This document shows, piece after piece, positions 45,006-53,622 of a stretch of 64,000 bases of DNA; position 1 is the first letter of the stretch; each line of letters begins with the position of its first letter. A model generated the notes under the pieces. The model was given only the letters and a program-made list of their open reading frames with translations. It ran no database searches and was not told the origin of the DNA. Position numbers and translations under genes: made by a program. Origin of the DNA: Halorussus salinisoli (GTDB lineage: Archaea; Halobacteriota; Halobacteria; Halobacteriales; Haladaptataceae); assembly GCA_005239435.1 (NCBI GenBank), contig SZNP01000011.1, forward strand, positions 1 through 64,000, in the 5' to 3' direction.

Positions 45006-45770
45006 TCATCCAGTGATCGAACGCAGGTACGCGAGGTCGTTGGCTACTGCCTCGTCGTACGGTGTGTTCGGATCGACGAACTCGACGTTTACGTACCCGT
45101 CGAACGAGTCCGTCTCGAATGGTTTGAGGAGTCGCTCAAGGTCGAAGTAGGCCTCGGCGAGCGGACAGCGGTCGCGCGTCCCCCGTTCAGCGACGGCCTG
45201 CACGTGGACGTTGTTCGAGAGGGGCGCAAGTACCTTCGACTCGACCGTCAGTTTACCAGCGGGGGTATCGAAGTCCGGTTGCCAGTTCAACCCACAATTC
45301 TCGTCATCTATCGCTTCGATCAGTTGGCGAGCACCCGTCAGCTCGTCGGTCAGCGTGTCTGCGTGCTTCTCGACGGTGACAGCGAGCCCGTGTTCGGCCG
45401 CGCGTTCCGTCGTCTCCGTGAGGTCTGCGGTGACCGACTCCCAGTGATTCTGGTCGTGGTTGGCGAACGCCTGGTTGCCCGCCCAGACCCGGATCAGGTC
45501 CGCACCGAGTCGGTCGGCGATTTCGAGTTCCCGTTCCAGGTCGTCGTCGAACGAGGGCGTTCCTGCACGGAGGTACGAACCATAGACGGGGATGTTGAGG
45601 CCTAAATCGGCTGCTCGCTCGCGGATAGCCCTGCAGGTCTCCGGGGACCCATTCCCGACGTGATCGCGGCCCCACACCTCGACTCCGCCGTAGCCGGTAG
45701 CCGCGGCCGTCTCCAGTACCGACTCTACCGCCGCTTCCGAGTTCGAGAGCGTACAAATGCCGAATTTCAT
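45006..45770 (-). CDS. Sugar phosphate isomerase/epimerase (xylose-isomerase-like TIM barrel)
   Basis: 254 residues, the usual size. It starts MKFGICTLSNSEAAVESVLE and has ATGYGGVEVWG. Metal ligands are suggested by LAVTVEKHAD (Glu), CGLNWQPDFD (Asp), NNVHVQAV (His) and GYVNVEFVD (Glu). The family isomerises or epimerises keto sugars and, in 3-keto-glycoside pathways, carries out beta-elimination or hydration. It may work with the Gfo/Idh/MocA enzymes. It lies downstream of the esterase-like gene on the same strand with 91 bases between. Confidence 0.86.
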   Translation of the reverse strand: MKFGICTLSNSEAAVESVLETAAATGYGGVEVWGRDHVGNGSPETCRAIRERAADLGLNIPVYGSYLRAGTPSFDDDLERELEIADRLGADLIRVWAGNQAFANHDQNHWESVTADLTETTERAAEHGLAVTVEKHADTLTDELTGARQLIEAIDDENCGLNWQPDFDTPAGKLTVESKVLAPLSNNVHVQAVAERGTRDRCPLAEAYFDLERLLKPFETDSFDGYVNVEFVDPNTPYDEAVANDLAYLRSITG

Positions 45771-45861
45771 GCATTCACTCCGCTTCGATACACAGTTAGC
45801 CGCTCACGGGATAATTGTTTATGGGACTGCCACGCTGAACATCGGGTGTAACGCCATACAG

Positions 45862-47871
45862 TCATCGGTACGCACCAGGTTCGGCGCCCTCCCAATGAAG
45901 GGTGCGGTTATCCAGTGCGGCCAAGAGCTGTGGAAAATCGTACGATCCGACGACGTCGTCGACGAGCAGACGGTGTTCGATTTCGACCTCTCGGCCGGTT
46001 GCACGGTCGTGGAACGACGCGACGGGATCGACGAGCCGTATTGTTCGGAACGAGGGGTCTGCCACGGCCGCGAGACAAGCGTGGTACGAACTCGTCCCGT
46101 GTCCCTCGATGGCCAGGTCAACGTCTTCCTCGAACCGTTTCGTGAGGTAGTCTCCCGCCAGGAGGATGTCGGCGGTCTGTTGGGCGACTAGCGACGTCCC
46201 GAGCATGAGCGCGTCGGCGGCTAACTTGTGCTCCGTTCCGTGGTAGTCGCCGTAGCCTCCGCCGTTCATCAGTGGCGTGTTTACTTCCCTCGGGCGAACT
46301 GCACCGACACCGCGCGGGTCGAACGCCACGACGACTCCGTGGTCGTCGACGCGATCTTCAATCTGTTCCGTCCGTTCAGGAACAACCGTTGTTCCTTTGT
46401 CGTATAGTAGAATCAGCGGCTCTCGAACGCCTATCTGGTCGGGTTCGTCTGTAGCTACGATTCCCGTCACAATTATCGGCGGGTCGCGTTCGGCGAGGAA
46501 GAAGACCTTCTTCCAGGTGACTCCGTTCACCGTCTCCGCGTCGTACGTTCGGGGGAACAGTTCACCACGGTCATGGTCGAGACCGAAGCGCTTGACGACG
46601 GACTCACGCATCGAGCGTGCGTACATCTCAGGGTCTGCCGGGTCGGGCGCAGACACGGGGTTCGATGTGGTGGCCGTGACGTATCTGCGGTTCAGGTCTG
46701 TGACCGTCTGTTCGTCGGGGTAGGCGGCTAAGACTTCCCCTTCCGCAGTACACTGGAGCGCGGCAGGATCGACGGTACTCGGGTCGTCGGTTTCGAAGTC
46801 CGGCGGTGCGTCGTCGAGGTGCTGGCGGAACCAGTTCACCGCGGCCTCGCGCAGGTGTGGACTGAAGCCGTGGGTTTCGGGAGCGATGGTGAGTTCCAGC
46901 GCGCTCGCAGCGTCGTAGTGCTCGTACACCGTGCTCGCGCGGTCGTACGTGCGGTGGACGCCCTCGATGCACAGGAAGTCCGACTGGGCGGCGCCGATAA
47001 GCGCCGGTCGTGGGGCGAACGCCGAGACAAAGTCGTCGTAGCGTGGCCCACGCTCGATAGCACGCGCAAGGACTTGCTCGCCGTCTTGGCCCTGTCCCGT
47101 CTCCATGTAGTCCTCCTTCGACGTGACAAAACAGCAGGGAGCCGCTGCATCGAGACGCTCCTCGACGAGCATGAGATACCCGGTCTGCATCCCGCCGCCC
47201 GAGTTACCCGTGACCCCCACTCGGTCGGAATCGACTTCGGGGCGGTCGAGGAGGTAATCGAGCGCCCGGATGCCGTCGTGGACGAAGTAGCGGGCGACGT
47301 TCGCACCGATGGCGGCACACTGATGGCCCATGTAGGAGTGCTCGACTATGTTCTGCCGAGGTAATTCACCCGTTTCGGGGTTGTAGAACTGGTGGCGCTC
47401 GCCCTGACCGACTGGATCCACTGCGAGAACGACAAACCCGTTGCGCACGAGGTCGACACAGACCTGTTGATAGACCGGTGCTGCCTTCCCCGTCGCACTG
47501 TGGCCACAGAGGAAGAGGACGGCGGGTCGCTGGGTATCCTCGCTAGCGGCCTGGGGGAGGTAGAGATTCGTCGTTACGTGGAAGTTCGGAAGGCTCTCGA
47601 AGACGACGGTCTCGATGGAGAATCCATCTCGGTCGAGTGTTCCCGTCCGCTCAGGGTCGAGATCAGAGTTCGTGTCGGGGAGCCCGCCGATTGCATCTCG
47701 GAAGTTAGACTGCATCCGGTCGCGATGCGCTTCGAATGCGGAGACGGAGTCGATTTTGTCACGTTCGGCCTGTGCCCGGTCGAATTGGTCGTCGGCCAGC
47801 TCCCGGAGGTACCGCGGAAGCTGGTTCTCAACGTCGTAATAGCCGTCGACGTTTTGGTCGAACTGTTTCAT
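45862..47871 (-). CDS. Double-domain alpha/beta hydrolase, carbohydrate-esterase-like
   Basis: 669 residues from the ATG at 47871; the frame is open to 47937, but an AT-rich TATA element lies at 47899-47909. The first hydrolase domain has FLCGHSATGK (oxyanion region), nucleophile S224 in GVTGNSGGGMQTG, and a His region APETHGFSPHLREAA. A second region from about residue 400 repeats the fold (VVAFDPRGVGAVRP, IEGHGTSSYHACLAA), but its nucleophile elbow reads GHGTS, so Ser is missing. The family resembles acetyl-xylan or pectin-type esterases of polysaccharide loci. It has no signal peptide, so de-esterification of imported oligosaccharides is inferred. Confidence 0.8.
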   Translation of the reverse strand: MKQFDQNVDGYYDVENQLPRYLRELADDQFDRAQAERDKIDSVSAFEAHRDRMQSNFRDAIGGLPDTNSDLDPERTGTLDRDGFSIETVVFESLPNFHVTTNLYLPQAASEDTQRPAVLFLCGHSATGKAAPVYQQVCVDLVRNGFVVLAVDPVGQGERHQFYNPETGELPRQNIVEHSYMGHQCAAIGANVARYFVHDGIRALDYLLDRPEVDSDRVGVTGNSGGGMQTGYLMLVEERLDAAAPCCFVTSKEDYMETGQGQDGEQVLARAIERGPRYDDFVSAFAPRPALIGAAQSDFLCIEGVHRTYDRASTVYEHYDAASALELTIAPETHGFSPHLREAAVNWFRQHLDDAPPDFETDDPSTVDPAALQCTAEGEVLAAYPDEQTVTDLNRRYVTATTSNPVSAPDPADPEMYARSMRESVVKRFGLDHDRGELFPRTYDAETVNGVTWKKVFFLAERDPPIIVTGIVATDEPDQIGVREPLILLYDKGTTVVPERTEQIEDRVDDHGVVVAFDPRGVGAVRPREVNTPLMNGGGYGDYHGTEHKLAADALMLGTSLVAQQTADILLAGDYLTKRFEEDVDLAIEGHGTSSYHACLAAVADPSFRTIRLVDPVASFHDRATGREVEIEHRLLVDDVVGSYDFPQLLAALDNRTLHWEGAEPGAYR

Positions 47872-47898
47872 CGAGTGAGTCGGCCCACGCAGTGCCGG

Positions 47899-47909
47899 AA
47901 TAAAAAATT
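47899..47909 (-). promoter_or_regulatory. TATA element of the esterase-like gene
   Basis: The minus strand reads AATTTTTTATT about 28 nt before the ATG at 47871. This excludes the longer frame that begins at 47937. Confidence 0.5.
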
Positions 47910-48033
47910 CTGGGTTGGTGGTCAATAACCTAGTCAAATGGGGAACAGGACGGTGTGGGACTTCGTTTCATCGCCGGAAGTCCATCCGGAGCACGGACAT
48001 TCCCGGCTTCTCTGGTTGTGCCCAACGGAAGAC

Positions 48034-48042
48034 CTATTTATC
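48034..48042 (+). promoter_or_regulatory. TATA box of the Gfo/Idh/MocA gene
   Basis: CTATTTATC, the same nine bases as the box at 5314-5322, ends 32 nt before the ATG at 48075. Confidence 0.5.
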
Positions 48043-48074
48043 ACCCTCCGGAACACCTACGAGAACGAGTTCAA

Positions 48075-49142
48075 ATGACAAGTTACGACATTGCGTTCAT
48101 CGGAACGGGACCGGAACCGGAGAACCCCGTCTGGGGAGAGAGTGCCGCGATGGCCTACCGACACGCCGCCGGATACGAGGAACTCGATAACTGCGACCTC
48201 GTCGCTTGCTCTGACCTCGTCGGCGAGAACGCCCGGGCGTTCGCCGCAGAGTTCGGGATTCCCGACGCCAACACGTACGAGGACTACGATGAAATGCTGG
48301 CCGCGGTCGAACCAGACGTCGTAAGCGTCTGTACGCCTGTTCCTACCCACGCGCCAATCGTGATCGACTGTGCCGAAAGTGGGCACGTCGACGCGATTCA
48401 TTGCGAAAAGCCGATGGCAGATACCTGGGAGGCGAGCCGAGAAATGGCTACGGTATGTGACGAATACGATGTCCTCCTCACGTTCAATCACCAGCGTCGC
48501 TACGGCGTCCCTGCCGGCCGGATCAAGCAGTTGCTGGATGACGGTGAGATAGGGGAGTTACAGCGTCTAGAGCTGGCACCCGGTAATTTCTTCGACGCGG
48601 GCTCTCACCTCGTCGACCTCTGTTCGTACTTTAACGACGAACACCGTGCAAAGTGGGTGATGGGACAAATCGACTACCGCGAGGAGAACGTCCGGTACGG
48701 CGTCCACAACGAAAATCAGGCGTTTGTCCAGTGGCGCTACGAGAACGGCGTTCACGCCGTCGCCTATGCTGGCTTCGGAGATGAGCTCCTTCCCTGTCAG
48801 ATACGGGTAGTTGGTAGTGAGGGTGTCATCGAACTCCAACATATTGAGGGACCGACCGTCCGCGTCCGCCGACAGGGTGAGACCGAGTGGCGGGACGCCG
48901 ACGCGGACGGCCCCGACGCCAACATTCCCGGCGCCGTCCGGTCTGTGGTCGACGCACTCGAAACCGGTGAAGAGTCGATGCTGCGTGCGGAAAACGCCCT
49001 TACGGTCACAGAAATCCTCTTTGGCGCCTATGAGTCCGTACGCCAGCGCGGTCGGGTCGACACACCTCTCGAAATCGACGACAACCCGATTGTCTCCCTA
49101 GTCGAGGCCGGAGAAATTGTGCCCGAACAGACTGAGGACTAG
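48075..49142 (+). CDS. Gfo/Idh/MocA oxidoreductase with extended nucleotide loop
   Basis: 355 residues from the ATG at 48075; the longer frame from 47955 crosses the TATA box. It begins MTSYDIAFIGTGPEPENPVWGE, so the glycine loop GTG is followed by an insertion of about 10 residues before the first helix (AAMAYRHAAGY). IHCEKPMA and the active-site segment FFDAGSHLVDLCSYFND are present. It is followed by a convergent TIM-barrel isomerase whose stop is only 13 bases away. A sugar dehydrogenase or NAD-dependent glycosidase role comes from the family only. Confidence 0.87.
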   Translation: MTSYDIAFIGTGPEPENPVWGESAAMAYRHAAGYEELDNCDLVACSDLVGENARAFAAEFGIPDANTYEDYDEMLAAVEPDVVSVCTPVPTHAPIVIDCAESGHVDAIHCEKPMADTWEASREMATVCDEYDVLLTFNHQRRYGVPAGRIKQLLDDGEIGELQRLELAPGNFFDAGSHLVDLCSYFNDEHRAKWVMGQIDYREENVRYGVHNENQAFVQWRYENGVHAVAYAGFGDELLPCQIRVVGSEGVIELQHIEGPTVRVRRQGETEWRDADADGPDANIPGAVRSVVDALETGEESMLRAENALTVTEILFGAYESVRQRGRVDTPLEIDDNPIVSLVEAGEIVPEQTED

Positions 49143-49155
49143 CGACGGGGCTGAT

Positions 49156-50028
49156 TCAGTTTTCTGCCCGAGATAGCTGCCGACTCAGTTCCGCTAGCTC
49201 GTGTTCTGCGACTTCGAGGTCGCGCTCCCCCTCCCTGGCGACGTGGCACTCGTCGGTAACGAAGCCGTCGTAACCACTTTCGAAGAGTGCCCTGAACAGC
49301 GGGCCATGGTCGACACTGCCCTCCCCGAGGAGCTTGGGCTGGAACGTCCCCATGCCGGACGGCGTCTCCATCTCGAAACTTCCGGGGAGTGAGGCGTTGT
49401 CGACGCGCATTTCGTCCTTTACGTGGACGTGGACGAGCCGGTCCCCGAGGCGTTCGACCGACTGGGCGCCATGTTCGGTCCGTGAAATCCACATGTTGGC
49501 CGCGTCGTGGATGGCCCCGACGTTACTCCGGTCAACCATGTCCAGTAACTTGAGGGTGGAGTCGGTCGTCTCGGCGATCGTGTTCGTGTGGATTTCGACA
49601 CCGAGGTCCACATCGTACTCTGCTGCAAGGTCGGCTGCTTTGCGCAGCCAGATCGTCGCCTTCGCGAAGTCCTCTTCGGTCGCGTCTCTGACGGGTGGAC
49701 CGCCGGGCCCGTGTCGTACGAGGTCGCAGTTGAGAACATCTGCGAACTCCAGGAACGTCTGAAGCTTCTCCAGCTCTCGTTCGCACTCGTTCTCGTCTTT
49801 CTCGATGTAATGACCGGTATAGCTCCCGAGACAGGGGACGTCGAGACCGAGGTCATCGGTCTGCTCGGCGAGTTCCTTGACTCGTTCCATCGAAGTATCT
49901 GTCGAGAGATGTGGCTCTCGTCCCATCGGCTCGACGCCGTCGTAGCCGATTTCGGCCGCGTACTCGAGGGCCTCTTCGAGTGACCGCTGGTGCAGTACCT
50001 TCGTAAATAGCGATGTCTGTATGCTCAC
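49156..50028 (-). CDS. Sugar phosphate isomerase/epimerase (xylose-isomerase-like TIM barrel)
   Basis: 290 residues from a GTG at 50028, chosen because a TATA box lies at 50058-50066 and a longer frame to 50112 would cross it. It reads SIQTSLFTKVLHQRSLEEAL, then GYDGVEPMGREPHL, and metal-ligand motifs LGVEIHTNT (Glu), NVGAIHDAANMW (Asp), LVHVHVKDE (His) and FVTDECHV (Glu). This fits a divalent-metal isomerase, epimerase or elimination enzyme for keto sugars. It converges with a Gfo/Idh/MocA gene. Confidence 0.86.
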   Translation of the reverse strand: MSIQTSLFTKVLHQRSLEEALEYAAEIGYDGVEPMGREPHLSTDTSMERVKELAEQTDDLGLDVPCLGSYTGHYIEKDENECERELEKLQTFLEFADVLNCDLVRHGPGGPPVRDATEEDFAKATIWLRKAADLAAEYDVDLGVEIHTNTIAETTDSTLKLLDMVDRSNVGAIHDAANMWISRTEHGAQSVERLGDRLVHVHVKDEMRVDNASLPGSFEMETPSGMGTFQPKLLGEGSVDHGPLFRALFESGYDGFVTDECHVAREGERDLEVAEHELAELSRQLSRAEN

Positions 50029-50057
50029 GATCCCAAGCGCTCGATTGGTTTGAACCT

Positions 50058-50066
50058 GTATAAATG
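50058..50066 (-). promoter_or_regulatory. TATA box of the isomerase gene
   Basis: CATTTATAC on the minus strand lies 29 nt before the GTG at 50028 and supports that non-ATG start as leaderless. Confidence 0.5.
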
Positions 50067-50364
50067 TTTGTCTTATGAAGTTGAAGCCGTTCGATGAACG
50101 TGTAGGGTGCATTCAATTACTCAGTGGCTTATACTCGTTCTCGGATTGGTAGTGTTTCGTCTTGTTATTTCGAGAGATACGACTTCGACTCGGGGGTGTT
50201 CTACTGAATATCATGTCCGTCGCTGTTCGCAGAGCCACTTATTTGGCCTGCTAGTTTAGCTCTGTATGAGTTTAATATCTTATTCTAACAGTATTTATTC
50301 TTAATGTTGTATATAATAGTTACATAGTAAAGTATTTATTACTATCATTTGTGGTAAGTTAACA

Positions 50365-50384
50365 AGCCGTGTGATACCACGGCT
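50365..50384 (+). promoter_or_regulatory. Leader hairpin before the third beta-helix gene
   Basis: AGCCGTG and CACGGCT form a perfect 7-bp stem with a 6-base loop, ending 14 nt before the ATG at 50399. It would fold at the 5' end of the mRNA. Confidence 0.4.
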
Positions 50385-50398
50385 ACGGAAATCAAAAA

Positions 50399-51664
50399 AT
50401 GACACACAATAGACAAGATACTAGAGCCCAACTGAGTCGGCGAGCGATGATGGCCTTAGCAGGCGGAGCGGGACTAGTCGGCATCGCAGGCGGGACTGCT
50501 AGCGCGAGTGAAACCCAGCCAAATCCGACGTTCGAGACCGAACAGGTGGTCGGCGACGAAGACTGGATGTATGACTCAATTCAGGCCGCCCACGACGACA
50601 TCGAAGAGGGAGGCCGAATCAACGTCACCGAGAGCTACGACTCCGCCAACGAGTCGTTCCCGATTGTACTCACCAACCACGTCAACGTCACCGGCGCTCA
50701 CCGCGGTACCACCGTCGTCGACGCCGGTGACTCCGGCGAAAACGTATTCGAAATCCGCGAGGGTCTGAACGATGACCAACGGCCATACACCCGTACTCAC
50801 GCGATAGAGCATCTCCATATTCAGGGCGGAGAAATCGGTGTACTGATCTCGCCCGAAACATCGGCGACGATTCAACACCTGATGGTACAGAACACGAACT
50901 CTCACGGGATTGCCAGCCTCGACCAAGATGGAAACTCCGGAGTGTCGTTCATGAATTACTTCCACAACGTCCACGTCTTCTCCGTGGGTGGTAACGGATT
51001 CCATCTACCGTTCTCGGGCGTCAACCACGCCAGTCGACTCCAATTCTGTATCGCTTGGGACAACGACGGAATCGGTGCGAACGTCGGCGGCTACGGCACT
51101 CACATCGCGGGCGGAGTCTATCAGGGGAACGGCCACCACGGCGTTCGGTTCACACCAGGTGCAAACCAGTTTATCCGCGACGCCTACCTCGAAGGAAACG
51201 GCGACGATCAGCGCGCTAACGAGAACCATGAGTATTCGGCGGACGTCCAAATCGACAACACGCAGGCATCGATTGAGAACTGCTACTTCCAAGGTGCCGG
51301 TGCTGGCGGACAGACCGAGCGTGGAGTCGACTTCAAGGGCGGTATCAACTCCCACGTCAGCAACTGCCTGTTCCGGAACCACCAGCAGGGCGCCGTCTAC
51401 GTTGATGGGGACTCGACCCAATGCGACCTCCATCTGAAGTCGAACATCAACTGGGACGACACCTACATCATCGAAAACAACGGTGACAGCACGCGCTCCG
51501 AGGGAGACCTGTTGCCGACCGACCTCTCGACCACCGCCGGGAAGTACGCTCATGATTCAGGCTACGACGATGGCACCAATACCTCGTCCGGCCATCCCGA
51601 ACAGGCCGTCTGGTACGACGGCGCTTGGTACACGTGGGGTGGTGACGTCATTCGTCCCTCGTGA
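50399..51664 (+). CDS. Tat-exported parallel beta-helix protein
   Basis: 421 residues. The Tat signal is LSRRAMMALAGGAGLVGIAG ending near TASAS. The mature protein opens with a pectin-lyase-like segment (DEDWMYDSIQAAHDDIEEGGRINV), then FPIVLTNHVNVTGAHRGTTVV and rungs such as FMNYFHNVHVFSVGG, ENCYFQGAGAGG and VSNCLFRNHQQGAVYV. It resembles phage-tail-spike or polysaccharide-degrading beta-helices. An extracellular lyase, hydrolase or binding role is inferred. Its own AT-rich promoter and leader hairpin precede it. Confidence 0.83.
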   Translation: MTHNRQDTRAQLSRRAMMALAGGAGLVGIAGGTASASETQPNPTFETEQVVGDEDWMYDSIQAAHDDIEEGGRINVTESYDSANESFPIVLTNHVNVTGAHRGTTVVDAGDSGENVFEIREGLNDDQRPYTRTHAIEHLHIQGGEIGVLISPETSATIQHLMVQNTNSHGIASLDQDGNSGVSFMNYFHNVHVFSVGGNGFHLPFSGVNHASRLQFCIAWDNDGIGANVGGYGTHIAGGVYQGNGHHGVRFTPGANQFIRDAYLEGNGDDQRANENHEYSADVQIDNTQASIENCYFQGAGAGGQTERGVDFKGGINSHVSNCLFRNHQQGAVYVDGDSTQCDLHLKSNINWDDTYIIENNGDSTRSEGDLLPTDLSTTAGKYAHDSGYDDGTNTSSGHPEQAVWYDGAWYTWGGDVIRPS

Positions 51665-51908
51665 ATCTACGCACGCTTCCGATTCAGCCCCCCGAATCAA
51701 CGACGCCGTAGAGGGAAGGACTGATAACTGGGGTCCGATGCACGCTCCCCAGTGACCGCGGTTGGAGGTTCACCGAATGCAGGCAACGAGATCGCCTACA
51801 ATGTAGAAGTCGGTCACCCTTAGGTGCTAACTGTACTGTCTCCTCTCGATTCGCCGCCGGTTTCCCGTGGACAGCGATACTCTCGTCGGAATTCAGCGAA
51901 GGTCGACC

Positions 51909-52265
51909 TTAGTTCCCCTCACTCTCTGGATTTCCTTTTGCATCCCAGATAGACGTTATGGTATCAACGAAGACCTCCGTCCGTCGAGGGTACTTTTCGC
52001 CTTCGTCAATCGGAACCGCTGCAATCGTGCTGACGAACCCTGTAGGGAAGTCCATCGTGACGAGCGTCTCGACGACGTCGAACTCGAGAACCTGCTGGTC
52101 GTCCAGCGAGAGCCAGGCGGCGGTTGCTTCTGCATCGGCGTACTCGACGGTATACGTCGGCCCGCCCGCGAGTGCGACGATATCCTCGATTTTCCCTACC
52201 TCAATCCACTCGTCGTCCTTTAACCATACATGCCCGTCCTCACGTTTTACGTCGTGTCTATCCAT
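51909..52265 (-). CDS. Small hypothetical protein
   Basis: 118 residues from the ATG at 52265; an upstream ATG at 52289 is rejected because a TATA-like AACCTATTTG at 52291-52300 lies right behind it and fits 52265. The sequence (REDGHVWLKDDEWIEVGKIE, YTVEYADAEATAAWLSLDD, VLEFDVVETLVTMDFP) looks like a compact beta-rich acidic protein. No family is recognised and no signal peptide is visible. Function unknown. Confidence 0.6.
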   Translation of the reverse strand: MDRHDVKREDGHVWLKDDEWIEVGKIEDIVALAGGPTYTVEYADAEATAAWLSLDDQQVLEFDVVETLVTMDFPTGFVSTIAAVPIDEGEKYPRRTEVFVDTITSIWDAKGNPESEGN

Positions 52266-52735
52266 TAGCAGCAGGTTCTGTTCGGGCATTCAAATAGGTT
52301 CGGGAAGTTCGACTTCGAAGGCGGTCAAGGCGGTCCGTCGCGAAGGTCCGTGGTCGGAAACCTCTTCCTGGTCAACGTTCGGACGTCCGGAGTCCGTTTT
52401 TCGACGCCGAATGAGCGGGATTGCTATCTTTGCCACCTCTTCCCCCTCTTCTAAACGCCCTCCTCTATTCTTGGTTTTGTTTGCTATAACAAAATCTCTC
52501 GAGCTAGGAGAACGGATATTTTTGCTCAGGTTCCACAGGTAGTAAGTATAGCGCAGGCCGTTACAACATTATGGGCGTAATGGGTTGGTAGAGGAGTATC
52601 GAATAACACCGACTCTGTTTCCTAATACTAAATGCCCCCTCGGCTCGAATCAGGATTGTATTCGCTCGACAACCCGCAAAAGTATTAGTCTACCAACACT
52701 ACTTTTTTTACCGGTGGACTGCCTTCGTCGGCGTA
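52266..52735. other. Intergenic stretch with promoters
   Basis: 470 bases. The minus-strand TATA of the small hypothetical gene lies at 52291-52300, and a T-run TTTTTTTACC near 52704-52713 may be the TATA region of the PIG-L gene (start 52736). The middle is AT-richer but shows no gene, repeat or RNA. Confidence 0.4.
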
Positions 52736-53554
52736 ATGCGATTACTCGTCATCGGCGCACACCCGGACGACCCAGATATCCGTGCAGGCGGACTCGCGTG
52801 TACACTCGCAGCAGCGGACCACGACGTACGGTTTCTGTCACTGACGAACGGCAACAAGGGTCACCACGAACAGCGTGGTATGGAACTCGCGAACCGCCGA
52901 CAGTCGGAGGCGCAAGCCGCCGCAGAGATCGCAGGCCTCGACGGGTATGACTTGCTCAACATCCCTGACGGCGAACTACAGCCGACCCTCGACAACCGCA
53001 AAACCCTAATCCGGTACATTCGGGAGTACGATCCCCACCTCATCCTCACCCATCGTCCAAACGACTACCATCCGGATCACCGTTACACCTCGCAGCTTGT
53101 GCAGGACGCTGCATACATGGTCACTGTACCGAAAATGTGCCCCGAGACGCCTCACCTCGCCGACGACCCAGTTATCTGCTATCTGACGGACGAGTTCCAT
53201 AAGCCGTATCCGTTCTCGCCGGACGTAGTCGTCCCGATAGACCAGGAAGACGTCAAGCGTAAGTACGACATGCTCCATCAGCATACCTCACAATTGTACG
53301 AATGGCTTGCGTACAACCACGGCTATCTGGACGACGTTCCCGACGAAGAGGAGGAGCGCCGGGAGTTCCTCGAAACCGACCCCCTGAATGCAATGGCGGA
53401 GATGTCGAACGTCGCTGACCGCTTCCGAGACCGACTCGTGGCGCGATATGGCGAAGAACAGGGGAACGCTATCGAGTACGCGGAAGCGTTCGAAGCCTGC
53501 GAATACGGAGCCCCCTTGACGGACGACCGGATCCCCGAGCTGTTCCCGATTTGA
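52736..53554 (+). CDS. PIG-L family deacetylase
   Basis: 272 residues. The zinc site is AHPDD (H9, D11, D12) and HPDH (H112, H115) in HRPNDYHPDHR. The family removes N-acetyl groups from GlcNAc-type sugars, for example in GPI, mycothiol or chitobiose metabolism; haloarchaea and Thermococcales use related enzymes on diacetylchitobiose. There is no signal peptide, so it would act on imported or cytoplasmic N-acetyl sugars. It converges with the sulfatase gene. Confidence 0.9.
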   Translation: MRLLVIGAHPDDPDIRAGGLACTLAAADHDVRFLSLTNGNKGHHEQRGMELANRRQSEAQAAAEIAGLDGYDLLNIPDGELQPTLDNRKTLIRYIREYDPHLILTHRPNDYHPDHRYTSQLVQDAAYMVTVPKMCPETPHLADDPVICYLTDEFHKPYPFSPDVVVPIDQEDVKRKYDMLHQHTSQLYEWLAYNHGYLDDVPDEEEERREFLETDPLNAMAEMSNVADRFRDRLVARYGEEQGNAIEYAEAFEACEYGAPLTDDRIPELFPI

Positions 53555-53622
53555 ACTACCCTCGCTTTCGCGGTGGAATCCATCCCACGTCCGAACCCCG
53601 AGATTTTCCATTCTCCCGCTGG

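Larger units (their letters stand above)
50029..50398. promoter_or_regulatory. AT-rich divergent promoter region
   Basis: 370 bases, far richer in A and T than the genes around it. AGTATTTATT occurs at about 50290 and 50332, the second being the likely TATA region of the beta-helix gene. On the minus strand CATTTATAC (50058-50066) serves the isomerase gene. A 7-bp-stem hairpin lies at 50365-50384. No gene was seen. Confidence 0.5.
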
